NCBI GenBank assembly: GCA_964030785.1
Contig: OZ034975.1
Span: forward strand, 14,394,142 to 14,458,141
Source: Siderastrea siderea
Taxonomy: Eukaryota > Cnidaria > Anthozoa > Scleractinia > Rhizangiidae
Length of the DNA stretch: 64,000 bases
Reading direction: 5' to 3'
Shown here: piece by piece, positions 39,941-52,166 of the stretch
Numbering within the stretch: position 1 is the stretch's first letter
Layout: each line of letters begins with the position of its first letter
The notes under the pieces: model-generated
Told to the model about the DNA's origin: nothing
Seen by the model: only the letters and a program-made list of their open reading frames with translations
Database searches by the model: none
Position numbers and translations under genes: made by a program

Positions 39941-42900
39941 ATATGTTTAGGGTCCAGGGCAGGGATTGCGGCGACTTGTTTGTACTTGCTTCGAACGGAT
40001 GCAAGGCTCTTGTGTGTGGGTGTCGCGTTTATCATGTTAAGCTTCAGCACGCAGTCTCGCAGCTGGTCTTTTGTGTACCCGGTGTAATGGACTAAAGTGG
40101 GCGTCCATTCACTGCAATTGTTCATCAATATTGCGAGGTAAAGGCACGACGCAGCCATGTACGAGGCTTTATTAGTCATGAAGCTACTCTCCAGAAGGGA
40201 CATCTCCAGGAGGAAGAGTGCCGTGGTCAGTGTAAGGTCGTCAATTTCAGCGGCGGCCTAAAGACATGAAAAAGAAAAAAGTTTTGTTGTCACAAGTTGT
40301 GGTAAAATAATATATGTTGTTGTTGAATTAAGGCGTAAATGTGCGGTGCATAAACATGGCCCAGTTCATACAAATCATTGGGTGTTAAATCAGAAACGTG
40401 TTTGGCCATCAAACTAACCGACCTGTTTTGACGCTTTCTATTCAAAAGTTTTGCATTTAACTTATCAACCCCTATCATTATAGCGGAGCCCCATGCATGC
40501 TCTAATGCGACGTTTACGTTTCGCAGATGAGAGTTCATATTTTTATTTAGGTTTCATGCACTGAGCTTTGTTTTTTCAATGTCTGGATTTTTTTTATCTT
40601 CAAATTTTAGTCAGGCAGCTGACTATCGCAGCATCTGTAAACAATTTTCCCTACCTTTGCATAACGGATGAGGAATCTATATGGGGTTGGAATGTTGATG
40701 TGGAACTCGAGGCTGCGGTTGACTCTGTTGCTCATGGCACGAAGTTGACGCGCATGCAGCTTTTGTCTTTTGCTGATGTAACGAATGAACTTTTTGATTC
40801 ACTCCCCCTATGTCCAAGGAAATGGAAATAATAAATAATTAATAAATAATAATTAATTAATAAATAATAACTACAACAATGTAAGTGAATAATTATTACA
40901 AAGCACAACTCGAGCGTTTCTTCTTAAAGGGAATGTTACTAAAACCATGAACGGGGAGCGGATTACGGGAAGGGTAGGGGCTTAACCCTAGTTCCAACCC
41001 CAACCTTAACATTTTCCTAGCTCCCCTTCACTGCCATGGTTTTAGTGACAGCTTTAGAGGGTTGGCCATATGGCATGTGAGGAATTTTGTCTCTCAAGGT
41101 CATTCCCCCGAAATAAAATTTAACATATGATTTTTGTCAAACTTTCACAAGTTGTTATCTGTCGTGCAATGTTTTAAAATATAAAATAAAAACAATAGGT
41201 CCCCATGTTCGTTTACGAGATATCATCGTCTCAATTTACCTCATAGTTCCTTGCAATTTCGCTTAACGAACACATGTTTATTTGATCAGTTTACGCTACT
41301 TTCCGTAGGAAGAGGAAGCACAAGATTAAAGCAAATCTTGAACAATGTACTAGATGTGAGATATCTATAACAAGGAACAATTTACTAGACGTTTTATGGC
41401 AGATGCTCGAGGCATCACACGAAATTGACCGAAAACTTTCCCTACGTGCGTGTTCTCGAGGTCATGATTTCATCTTTGTGAGTAACGCGTTTCTAGTAAT
41501 AATTTTTTTTCGAACAAGTGTTTTTTTCTAACTCTTTGAACAAAGAGAGGATGAATGGTAGGTCAAAAATATTTAGAATAAAAGATAGGTCCCTGTGCTT
41601 GTTTAAGAATAAATAACTATTCTTTTCGCTAGTGAGCTTCGCCTCATAGGAAACCTATTACTCCCTGGACGTGCGTGCGCTAATGACGCAACAAATCTGC
41701 GCAGTAAAGATGCGCAATGCAATACACGGGAATGACCTCAAGTTTCTATTTCACAATTTTTTTTTCATAATTCTCTTCTGCTTCCCAGAGCGATGTGCGA
41801 GTGTTCTACAGGCTAACCTTGCAACAGGTATGTGAGTAAACAACAGAAATCTTGCTCTTGTGCGCACGAGTAATCAACAATAAAATACTAGTAAGCAACT
41901 AGATACAGGAAGTCAAGGCAAAAAAAAAATTTTTTGACCCCAGCGCTTTATGGGCTTTACTGCGCATGACGAGAGCCTGACGGCATGCGTACCAGCCACT
42001 CCACCAAAATTTAGCTGTGCCAAAGCGAAAATGTGCTTTTTTGGCTTCATCCACATGATGCAAATTCTTGTTAAGGAAAAGTATTACAAATTTAATATAA
42101 ATTAGTCTTTCTTGGTGAATCCGAAAACTGTGAATACTTTTTTTCGTTTTTGAAATTATTATAGAGAAAATGAAAGATGAATTATCTGCAAAAAATAGGC
42201 AAGCGGCTCTGTCACTGCCTTTAGCTTCTGTTTACATTTCCTAACTTAAGGTTTGAGTTATAGTGTAAGGTATTCCTATAGTTAAGGTTTTCTTTAGTTA
42301 TAATTCTAGCGTCGCAAAATGACTATGAGCAGAAACACATATAAAATCCTAAGCGCAAACTACCTTCTTTTGCCTCAGGGTCATATTTACCTTGAAAAAG
42401 AAGTGCAGGGGCGCAACTGAGTGATTATTACAGTAAATTAAAGAGAGTGCCTCCTTTTGTTACTGCGCACACGTCCTGTGCATCTCGTGTGTGGAAAAAG
42501 CAGATAGCAAGGGCTATCAGAAACTTAAAACAAAATTGGGGGTAACCGCGCATTTTTCAGAGATAATTGAGCTTAAATCTGGAAAGAAAATGCACACATT
42601 CTTTGTACTTTAAAGCTTGTTTAGAATTATGGTCGCTTTATTGTCTCTGAAAAATGCGTGGTTACCCACATTTTTCTTTTTAGATTCCAGCAGGTCAGCT
42701 TGATAAGATCTGCTTTCCCCTCCATATTCATAACTTTTGTACAAATACCTCTGTATTAGGAGACACCGTCTTTAGTAAATAAAGCATCTGCTTTGTTTTA
42801 CCAGTTCTTTACCTCCACTTGAGCAGCGATCCTGAGAGTTACTACGCCAACAAGCTGAAGTTCGTCATCGTTTTTGATGGAGTTCTTTTCAAGAAAATGG

Positions 42901-44472
42901 TCAAGCAGTTTTACGCCGAGATAAAGGGTCTGTTCGCTTAACTTCCAATAAACTTGGATTTTGACCATCCAGTGAACCAAACGGGTGCGTGCGGGAGGAG
43001 TTAGTATGTCTTCTCGCGTCTTCAAGAAGTCTGATAGCAGGAAAAGTTCCTAAAGGCAAATGTTAAGGCAGTTAAAGTAGTTGTATCTTTTGAATCTGTG
43101 AATTTAATTCTTACTACACTTTCCAATAACACGCAAACTTTAACCTGAATTTTAAAACTCAGACAACGATTGTGTTTAAGCTTTGTTCAACTCAAATATC
43201 TGTTAGTGGAAGTTTCACGAAAACAAAAGTATCAACTGAAAACGTACCTAAAGATAAGTTTAAATCCATAGGGATCTTTTTGTTTGCTGGTATCGTACCT
43301 TTGTGTGAACATCAGAGTTTGCGTGTAATTGAAACTTTTCTTCAATTACAGTATTAAATTTAAGTGAGGATTACGTTTCTACCGTCATACTTATAAAGGA
43401 TGTACAGTATAATTAACAATTTTTAATCGAAGTGGAGCTGCATAATTGTTTCAGTATATACCAAACCAGTGGATAGCAAATACCAAAAAGTCCCTTTTTT
43501 CTGACAAATGAGGCAAAACGAGCGCGCGAAATCCAGAAAAATGCTGGGAGGTGTTTGAGTCCCGAGTTTGAGTGGCCAATCAGAGTGCGCAAAAAACACT
43601 ATCCGCTGGTATACTTATACATGACACTGTATAGTAAGGTCGTTCAAACGTTTGAGTCTGTAGATGAAATCCTGAATTCAGACCCTTGAAATTAAAGCTG
43701 AAGTACAGTGCTCTTCTGTGGTGCTGTTTATTATGCTGTGCACGATGACTCTAACTTTTGAGTCTGTGCATGAAATCCTTAAGTGTGACCATTCAAATGA
43801 AAGCTACTGAGCAGTACTTTTCTGTAGTGCTATTTATTATGCTGTAAAAATGGCTCAAAGTTTTGACCCAGAAAGAAAAACTAAAGTGCGAACAATCAAA
43901 TGCGAGTTGTTGGGCAGTACTTTCCTGTGGTGCGGTTTAGTTATGCTATGCTTTACAAGATGGCTCATTTTGTATGGTGCTCTTCAGTTTTCTACTAATC
44001 TGGCCAACTTGGTAAAAACTTTTTTACAGTTATTATCGGTGCTGTTGGGAATTCTATTGTCAAACAAACCTACCTCTCTTTTCTTCATAATCAAGATCTC
44101 ACGTGTAAGCGACGATGAAGATTCATCACCAACATCAACTGCACCCCTTTCAGATGTATTTTCGACCTGTGAAATACATTTTATGGACGTTACATCTATG
44201 CTTACATTTGAGGAAGGATGAAATGATTAAAAAGCTAACTGTTTAAGGATAGTAGCACTTTCTTAGCTGATTTACTGGTTGATGGCCTAGTGAGTGTCTT
44301 AGCTCAGTTGACAAGGTAACAAACCGCCACGGACGTTACAAAAACAACCACATTATCTTCCTTAATTGAACTCACAATGACGTAAAACATTCATATTGAA
44401 TTCTTTAATACCTCGTCGCTATGACTTTCTGATGGTGTCCCTTCTGTTCGACTTTTCTGGTCTGAAACTGAG
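39913..44472 (-). pseudogene. Decayed second copy of the cyclin B3-like gene
   Basis: Exons equivalent to the last five of the intact gene are found in order: about 44472-44411, 44166-44074, 43049-42813, 40807-40655 and 40257-39913, with GT/AG borders. The 42813-43049 exon keeps LYLGVKLLDHFLEKNSI but has lost the usual MR.ILVDWLVEVQ residues (now RTRLVHWMVKIQ). The third codon of the 40655-40807 exon is an in-frame TGA. The 3' exon keeps ASYMAASCLYLAILMNN but ends in repeat-derived sequence. The 5' exons (destruction box) are absent or unrecognisable. It is most likely a pseudogene from a segmental duplication. Confidence 0.75.
42480..42725. repeat. Inverted repeat of a dispersed family
   Basis: GCAGATAGCAAG...GGGGGTAACCGCGCATTTTTCAGAG is mirrored by CTCTGAAAAATGCGTGGTTACCCAC...AAGATCTGCTTTCCCC. 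A related copy is at 17.84-17.99 kb. Confidence 0.6.
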
Positions 44473-44474
44473 AA

Positions 44475-45330
44475 GGAAAAAATTGGCTTAATTTTCTGAC
44501 TCCATTTTAACTGTAAGACAAACAATCATATTATTTCACTATATTTGGGCACTAACCTTCTACATCTGTCAGCCCAAGAAGACGACAGTATTTATTGCAC
44601 TTGTGAGACAATGCAAATGTCTTGAAAACTCTTTTTCCGAGATTACCAATTCCAAACAATCTGTGCAAAGCAAAATTAAATATATAGATTTAGCAAAGCC
44701 TAAAAGCGGAGCCGCCAAGCAATAAACTGGTGTTCGTTTCTCAACAATAGTCCTGAAACTTTTCGGTCTGAAATATATTTCGGGGCTTTTTTGGCTCGTT
44801 CGCTTTTGAAAAGCGTTTCTCAAAAAGCCCGATAGTGTTCCGAATTGTCCTCCAATATTTTGGGGATCTGTTCTTTAAAACCAAGCTCGAAAGGTCATTC
44901 TAGAGGCTGAGCACAGCCTGATTGTTTTTTTCGGGCATCAAACTGAACACAAATTTCACTCACGAGCCGTCTTGCTTGGTGTTTGCACTGTTTCCATATC
45001 CTGTCATTAACTGTCAAAGCTTGTCAAATCTCCTTGGATTATTGGCTGTTCGCTTGAATGAACTTGAAACGGCGCTCATTTACAACAACAAAATAAAACT
45101 TATTCACGACTGTTTAAATGGGTTATCTACATCGCGTTCGTATGTTAACAAATAACATGAACTGCCACTATTAGTCTGGTCATAAATTTATACTGGCATT
45201 TCACCGGCATTTTACTGGGATTACCCGAAAGAAAGGATTTGGGGAGCTTCGAAGCACTTGTAACAAACTTATCGAAGAAATGTCGCGTAGGTTTTAGTAG
45301 CCGCGAAAAAATTCGAACACTCATTACTTA
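44475..45330. other. Non-coding DNA with a truncated LINE tail
   Basis: It contains the TAAATATATAGATTTAGC..AAGCCTAAAAGCGGAGCC tail shared with 34.95 kb. No gene is recognised. Confidence 0.4.
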
Positions 45331-45333
45331 CCG

Positions 45334-45800
45334 GATAAAATAGCTTTAAACTCAAAACTGCTTCACTTATAGTTACTTAAGTAACCCTTATATTTCGTTC
45401 TCTAAGTTGAGACAATCGAGATTGAAAACAATCAAACACCGTCCAAACATTCTTAACGCTATGGCATAAGTTTTGGGGCTGCAAATTGTTTCAAATTCGA
45501 GCGCTTTTAGAAATGCACAGAACTGTTTTTGGAAGCTTTTCGGATATAATAGGTTTAAACCGACAACTGCTTCGCTTATAGTTTTTTAAATAACTGTTAT
45601 ATTTCGTTCTCTAACTAGAGACCATCAAGATTCAAAACAAACAAACAAACACCAAACACGCTTTAAATTACGCCGGCGTAACTTGCGGATGCGAAGTAAG
45701 CCTATATAAAGTTAGGCGCTTTGAGGAAAGCACAAAACTGTTTTCGGAAGCTTTTGGGATAAAATAGCTTTGAACCGACAACTGCTTCGCTTAAAAGATT
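45334..45800. repeat. ~210-bp tandem repeat, two and a part copies
   Basis: GGATAAAATAGCTTTAAACTC at 45334, GGATATAATAGGTTTAAACC at 45541 and GGGATAAAATAGCTTTGAACC at about 45755 each begin a unit. The first two continue with AACTGCTTC.CTTATAGTT and TTATATTTCGTTCTCTAA. Confidence 0.7.
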
Positions 45801-46369
45801 ATTACCATTGAAAACTTCTAGGACAAGAAAATCGACAATTGCACAAAGAGATGACACGACAGTCAAAATTGAAGGCAATTATTTGCCGTAATATTAGTAA
45901 AGTGTTGCTTGTGCAGCTAGTTGTCTTGCGACTGTGCTTAGACCTACTGTTATGAATAAACAAACACAAAATAATGGACAGAGAAATCATTTTTGAAAAA
46001 AGTTTATTCGCAAACCCGTAAGTTTATACTTAAATGCAATTCGCGTTACACTTCCAAAATCGTGGGTCGGTCCAAGAGAGTGAAATCGGCTGAGCATGGC
46101 AAAATATTCAAGACTACATCTTTCACAAATCTGAGCGGGGTTTTCTAGTAATTTTTTAAAGTCAAAAGTAAATGACACATTTATAATGACATAAAGTAAA
46201 TTTCCATTATGATTTCAAAACGTAATTTCTTTGACCGTAATACTCAAAATCATGTACCTTAGACCCTTTACAAACTTCACTTACTCGGTATTTTATATGT
46301 TTCAGAACAGGGCAAGCTCCCCACCGTGAAGAAAACAAAGCGATGAAGTCCGTTGGAGGCAGCTTTCGT

Positions 46370-46750
46370 AACTTGAACTTTTCGCCTTCTACCAGCATTC
46401 TTTTGAACTTTTTCTTTCCATTTATAGATATTATATGTTTTTTTGTCAAGTATAAAACTTCACTACTCTCGATGGTCATGCGATTTCCCGCCAAGAAAAA
46501 CGCCGGTTTCCCAAAAGCACCGTGGGATTTCCCGCCAAGAAAAGATGGCATTCTCTACCCCCCGTCGGGTTGTCTTGGGACTCCCCTCCCCCTCCTGCAG
46601 AGTCTGTGCGGACGGACGGACGGACGGACGGTCACGCGACTATTACGTCACAACCAAAATTTCTCGGTTCGATAGGTTACCAAATTTGCTTAGCAATGGA
46701 GCTCCTCTGGCGGGCTTTACCCACAGGCTCCGCCATGAATCAAATTAACA
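46370..46750 (+). repeat. (CCGT)n-bearing dispersed repeat, copy 3
   Basis: GTGCGGACGGACGGACGG followed by GTCACGCGACTATTACGTCA and GGTTACCAAATTTGCTTAGC, ending GGCTCCGCCATGAATC, in the same order as copy 2. Confidence 0.65.
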
Positions 46751-47640
46751 AAAGGTTATTATCCAACTCTAAATCGATTGTATTGAGTAAGCTTGCATAA
46801 CTTAGTTGGTGATCAACAATCAAAAATCATTCTCAAAGATTAAAGAATAATAAATTATAAACTTATAATGATAGAAAGAGAAAAGGAGCAAAGTTGTGAA
46901 ACGAATTTTCATTGTCTCTTTCTAAAGAGGTAGTGAAGGATCGATGATTTTCCTAACAATAACACAATTTTCCTAACAATAAACAACTATTCAATGATAC
47001 CCGGTCGAGTTACATCGTCATGAGTCTGCGTGAAAGCTAGTAAACTAGTGAAACGCTAGTTATCTCTCAGTTAACGTGAAGTCACTGTTCACCTGTATTC
47101 CACTTCAACTATCTCTAGAATGCACTGAGACCGCCATCACCTACAGTACGGACTACTATCAACAAATCAATCTGGAAAGCCGGTTTACTTAGAACCAACC
47201 CCTCAACCGTTGCAAACAACTACCTGCACCTTACAAACGACTTATTGACGAAAACAACAAGACAGACAAACGATAGACAAGCCGACTAATTTTACTAACA
47301 ATAAACCAACGGACGTTTGACTAACAAACTGAGACGGATCGAAACACACCAATCAAGTTTTACAGTCTTCACAGCCAATAACATCACAGCTTAACTGACA
47401 GACGACCGATAACACGAGTTCGTCGATCAATCAGGACAACGACCAGAGACTTATAACATCTACTGACAATTCACAATTCACTTGACTCTGATGATGACTT
47501 CCGTTCAGGTTGTCGAAACGTCAGCCAATGTCACCACAAACAGTCCTTCTCAGGACTACATGTATGACTCCTGGGTTCAAACCATTTACAGTGAAACTTT
47601 GGATTCTTGTAAGTTTGTCTCGGTGTTTATTTGTAGAGAT
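46751..47640. other. Non-coding DNA with a Penelope-type end motif
   Basis: At about 47488-47525, CTGATGATGACTTCCG.TCAGGTTGTCGAAACGTC resembles the conserved end/hairpin region of Penelope-like elements. No ORF is recognised. Confidence 0.35.
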
Positions 47641-47735
47641 GACTGAATTGTTCTAACTTGAGGCGTGTTTATCATACAACCCTGGAATTTCTCGTTCAGA
47701 AAATGGTACTCGGTGTCCTATTCAATAATTAGCTA

Positions 47736-50700
47736 CTAAAAAGGAAGAGAAAAGAAAAAGAGAAAAAAATACGAAAATGGCAACTTACTTTCCCTGTGTG
47801 GATGCAATTTGGACGTCAGTGAGTACTTCGTTTGTACCTTTAAGGAAAGATACGCAGTCATCAACGCAAAAACATGCATATAGCTTGGCCTACATATTAA
47901 CAGCGGCGTTCCTGAACAACAAAGTACACGAACACTCAATCCCAAGCACTCGCAAAGATGATTACAAAATCTGCTGTGCTCCGAGAGAAAAAAGGAAACA
48001 AAGAATAACAAAAAGACTACACTACAATGAAAACAGAAGAAAAGAAAGAAAAACAAATGAACAAAAAAAGAAGGGGGGGATGTAAATGACGCGGTCTTTA
48101 CGGCAGGCGTTTCCTCCTCCCTTCCCCAAAGTCTCCCATTTTTCTCCCACTTTCTCCCTTCTCCTTCCCCACTTATGCCTGCTACGCAGGTTAGGTAAAA
48201 TTTCAGATAAGATCACAAAGTATGGTGGCTTTTTCTAGAACATACTTGAACTTGAGAAGTTACAAACGTCTCGAGATTTACCTATCCGAGTTGTGCTTTC
48301 TGTTTTTTTCTTTACGGCCCATTCTGACGTCTATAAGCTATCTAAAACTTTTACGGAGACACGCTCTTGACTATTTACAGAGAAAATCGGAAATCGTGAT
48401 TACCTTGTAGGTCGCAAAGGAGAAATTCGCCTTCTGTGAATGACAGAGTCCAGTGCGCAAATGCTGCACACTTTTTGCCCAACTCGGTATCCTGTCTATA
48501 TGCCCGCCCGTTATTGTTAAGCAGTTTTCTATAGACCTCCTTGGAAAGGTCTATTCGTGGTTCTATAGTAAAAAACCACGGCGTTCCTTTCCATTGCACC
48601 AAGAATGATGGGTTTATCCTAAAAAAAGTAAATAAATAAAAACAAATAAATGAAAGAAAACGGATCTATCTCGTCCTGCAATTGCATACGGCATGAATCG
48701 TCGCGATCTTCGCAATCTGACATCAGTGTAGTTGTCAATTTAACTCGCACGATCTTTTATTGGAAAAAAGTGAGGAGATAAGTTTCCTTTTGTCCTGAAT
48801 AAGCTATACTATTCAGTAAAGAATTCTCCTGGGACAAACTGTTTCAGAATTCTGTGGTTGTAACCCTAAAAGCCCTCAAATCCATATAGAAAAAAAATAC
48901 ACCTAACTGAAAAAACGTTGTCGTGTGAAAAGTATGTGCTATGAACGAAACCACCCAATGGTTTTCTGGGAAGCGGAAAAACATGCTTCTATTTTAAGGC
49001 ACCGTAAAGATAATATTAACACAGTATACCTAAAACTGCTTCAAAACCTTCTTAGGAATGAAAATATTTTGAACATCAATATATGGAATTGATTAGCAAG
49101 CTTGTCAAATCTGTCTTCCCAGAGTTCCATCGTGTCGCATCGTTCATGGTTTATACTTTGCACCCGACAACGTTTTATCAATCAGGTGTATCACAAAAAG
49201 ATTGCATTAAAACTGCTCTAAGCATAAAATACATCTATTATATATACATATATGGAATATATAGGCGTACAGCTTGGATTGAATACCTTGGAAAATCCCC
49301 AAAACCTTGTAGGCTATCAATTAGGCGACAGAATTTTTCTCCCAGTAGCCCTGCCATTGCCTGCGTTTGCACGTCCTGATATGTTAGAAAGAAAAGAAGG
49401 GAAAAGTGTTGTAACATCAAGTAAACGCACCACTAGTGTCACTAAGATATACACAACAACAGAACCCAAAAGAATGGCAGTCAAAAATTGATTGCACGAT
49501 TACCTTTCTACACAAGGACCAAGTCGTTTCCTTCTGAGGGCGTTCCTTTGGATAAAATTTTGCCACCCATCCAGCAGGAGAGCAGGCAAAATTGTATTCC
49601 GGAGGAGTATTTTCCACTTCAACTTGATGGCATACTCTAAAACCACCAGAACCAATTTTGTCTTGTACTCTGACAGATACCTCATTACTTCCCAGCTTCC
49701 ACTTTCCTTGGAAGGTGATTCTGTCAACTTCAAATTGCATGATGTCGCAAAAATCTGAGGAAGAGAATCAGCAACGCATTAATATTATCGCTATCAATAT
49801 CAAGATGAAAACAATCGTGTATAGTATATACACCTACACACGGACGCATGTTATCTACCCGAGCCAGTAAGAGTCCTACGGGTTTGATGTAGCTTTCACG
49901 CATCCACGCAAAAGATTGCAATCAAAGCGAAGACAGGAAGAGACAGGCAAATAACCAGTTTACACCCGAAAAAAATACTGACCGCATTTTGGCATCAGTG
50001 TCCCACCACATTTCTTCATTTGAGAGATGAGATGAGCAGATAACCGAGATGTTGTAACTGCAAGATAAAGACACCCCTTCTCGGTCACAGACGCTTCTTA
50101 AGTTATTCTTTCTTTAGTGAATACTACTTGAAACATGACACTAACCGATTCCATATTCAATTTGTCTTTCATGCCCATCCCGCAAGATTTCGAGTTGTTT
50201 CAACATAGCTGCACAAAAGTGCAATCATAGGACATTTGCACGAAGGCGTCAGTTTGATTACAACTGACCAGCAAAATTCGTTTCGTTTTTCCTTTGTTAT
50301 TAACACATTTTTTGATTCCAGTTAAATCTGAACAATGGCCCCAATAGTTCACATCAGGAAAAAACAACAAAAATAAACAAAGAAACAAAAAACAAACAGA
50401 CTGAAGGTTTTTGTTTCGTCGTCGCTCACTGAAAGTGCTGTTATAGTGTCCTTTTTGATCTGGGATCATTTGATCTTTTTGATCTGGATCTTTTGTAGAT
50501 GCAATTCATGTAACGGCGAGTGTTAAAACATTACGTGCCGGTTATTTAAACGCAGTATAGAAAGGTTTTAACAAAATCGTTGCTCAATTTGAAATTAAAC
50601 GGGTGAACCTGAGTGTGTTAGCAACATTCAAGGTAAAAAAAAAAATTAAAAGGGACAGCTACACACAATGACGGAATAAAAAATAACTTTGCAGCAAGTT

Positions 50701-50929
50701 AGACTCAAATTGTTATGAGTAGTTTAAGATGTAACTTAAATGCTCTCAAACCAAGTATAACTTAAAAACTATTAACTTCTTTAAAGAATACCTTTATCGG
50801 CCCCAAGCTACCACTGTTTAGTTTTGGAAAAATTAACGCTGGTCACTCAATACAAAACTAAAACCTACCAGGTGGTTCATAGTTTGAACGCTCGACTTTA
50901 CGGGGGGATACCGCCTCACCAGGAGATTC
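47736..50929 (-). CDS. Alpha-type protein kinase gene, multi-exon, 5' part unresolved
   Basis: Exons on the minus strand encode the atypical alpha-kinase fold (eEF2K/TRPM7-like). 50929-50869 is a linker exon. 49754-49504 is the N-lobe, with the glycine-rich KIGSGGFRVCHQV and the ATP-binding Lys in GWVAKFYPKE. 49375-49287 reads DVQTQAMAGLLGEKFC. 48618-48404 is the C-lobe: FFTIEPRIDLSKEVYRKLLN, NNNG, AFAHWTLSF and LLCDLQG. A terminal exon (start about 47973) holds CNHLCECLGL, resembling the zinc-binding end of the fold. Splice sites are GT/AG. At least one exon between 49287 and 48618 was not assigned. These kinases phosphorylate Ser/Thr within helices. Confidence 0.7.
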
Positions 50930-51049
50930 CTAACAATGAAAAAATGGAAAAACGTTCTAAGTAACCTGCATTACACAGTTTGTTACAAACGTTTACTCAA
51001 ATAGAGTACACTGTATCCCAGCTTCTCCTGTTAATGATACTACAGGGAA

Positions 51050-51140
51050 AATATTTGAGGCCCCAGGGGGAATTGACCCATGACCATTCGCACACCAGTC
51101 GAATGCTCTAACCACCGAGCTTCAGCCCCAGGGAAACTCC
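51050..51140 (-). repeat. tRNA-derived SINE-like sequence
   Basis: On the minus strand, GAAGCTCGGTGGTTAGAGCA is an A-box-like D arm and GGGTCAATTCCCCC a weak B box, within about 80 bp bounded by CCCTGGGGC. The lost TTCGA makes a functional tRNA unlikely. Confidence 0.5.
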
Positions 51141-52162
51141 TAGCTTGCTTCCATGGGCTCACCCCCTATAAGTAAGAATGGTACGAACAGAATTTGTATA
51201 AATTAAACAATGTAAATATAGGCCGTTTGGGGGCCATCAGTGTCATCTTTGCCAAGCTTAACGAGGCTAAGGATCTCCTAGTTATATTTAAGAGAGCTTG
51301 GTGAAATACCACTGAATCGGTAGAGACATGTTAGTCACGTGAACCGTCACTGTGGCAGATCCAGACCACTATGTAAGATAGACGCCTAGCAGTATTAAAA
51401 AGGGGGAAAGAGCATTATTCTTAGGCCATCTTAGTCTTGTTGTCTCAGCGCTCGCGCTGATTAGAATTAGAGTGGCTCGCGCGTCTTTGTTTTAGCACTT
51501 GATTGAGTAAGTCTAATAAATAAAGCTTCTCTCCGTTTAACGTCCCTCATCTAATAAACGCCCCCAGAATACGCGGGAAATTTAATAAACGCCCAGGGCA
51601 TTAATTAGATCATAAACTATATCTATGTTTCTTTGTAATATCTTACTTGCTGATTTGGGGTAAACTTTTTCGCTCTCGGAACGACAAAGAGAGAGAGAGG
51701 GCCTTTGTAATTTATCCTCCCAGCCAGTATTACAGACTGCTTCACTACCGAGAGCAAACACAGGTTTTTCAAACACGGTTCGCTCACCATAATTCACCGA
51801 ATCTGACATCTAGGCCTTTCATTAGTTTTTTAACGCGCATAGAGATCGCACTATTATTAGTGTTGACATGTTTTCAGTCTCTTTTCTGCTGTGCTTCTCA
51901 TGACCCAGTCGGTTACAGGTAGAAACTGAAATTCAGGCAATATACTACCTTGTTTGACCCCCGCCTTCACCTCGAACTTGTCGAGTCAAGTTCCTTTTCG
52001 AATTCAAAGCATATAAACAGGCCTGCATTCCGTTCTCGATCGTCTAGTCAATGTTCCCTAAAAAAGATTTGCTCGGTTGTACTTCTAAGTCTTCTAAAAC
52101 CAGCCTGATCTCTCCTCAACCGTTCGTCTACTCCGTCACGTATCCCCATTTGTCACGCAGAG
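51141..52162. other. Non-coding DNA, no recognisable gene
   Basis: Moderate GC and short ORFs without motifs. TCTAATAAACGCCC-type short repeats occur at about 51548-51595. Confidence 0.4.
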
Positions 52163-52166
52163 TTAA

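Noticed and set aside
42798..43025. Independent small cyclin gene
   Set aside because: It is one exon of the decayed cyclin copy, with acceptor and donor sites at the same places as in the intact gene.
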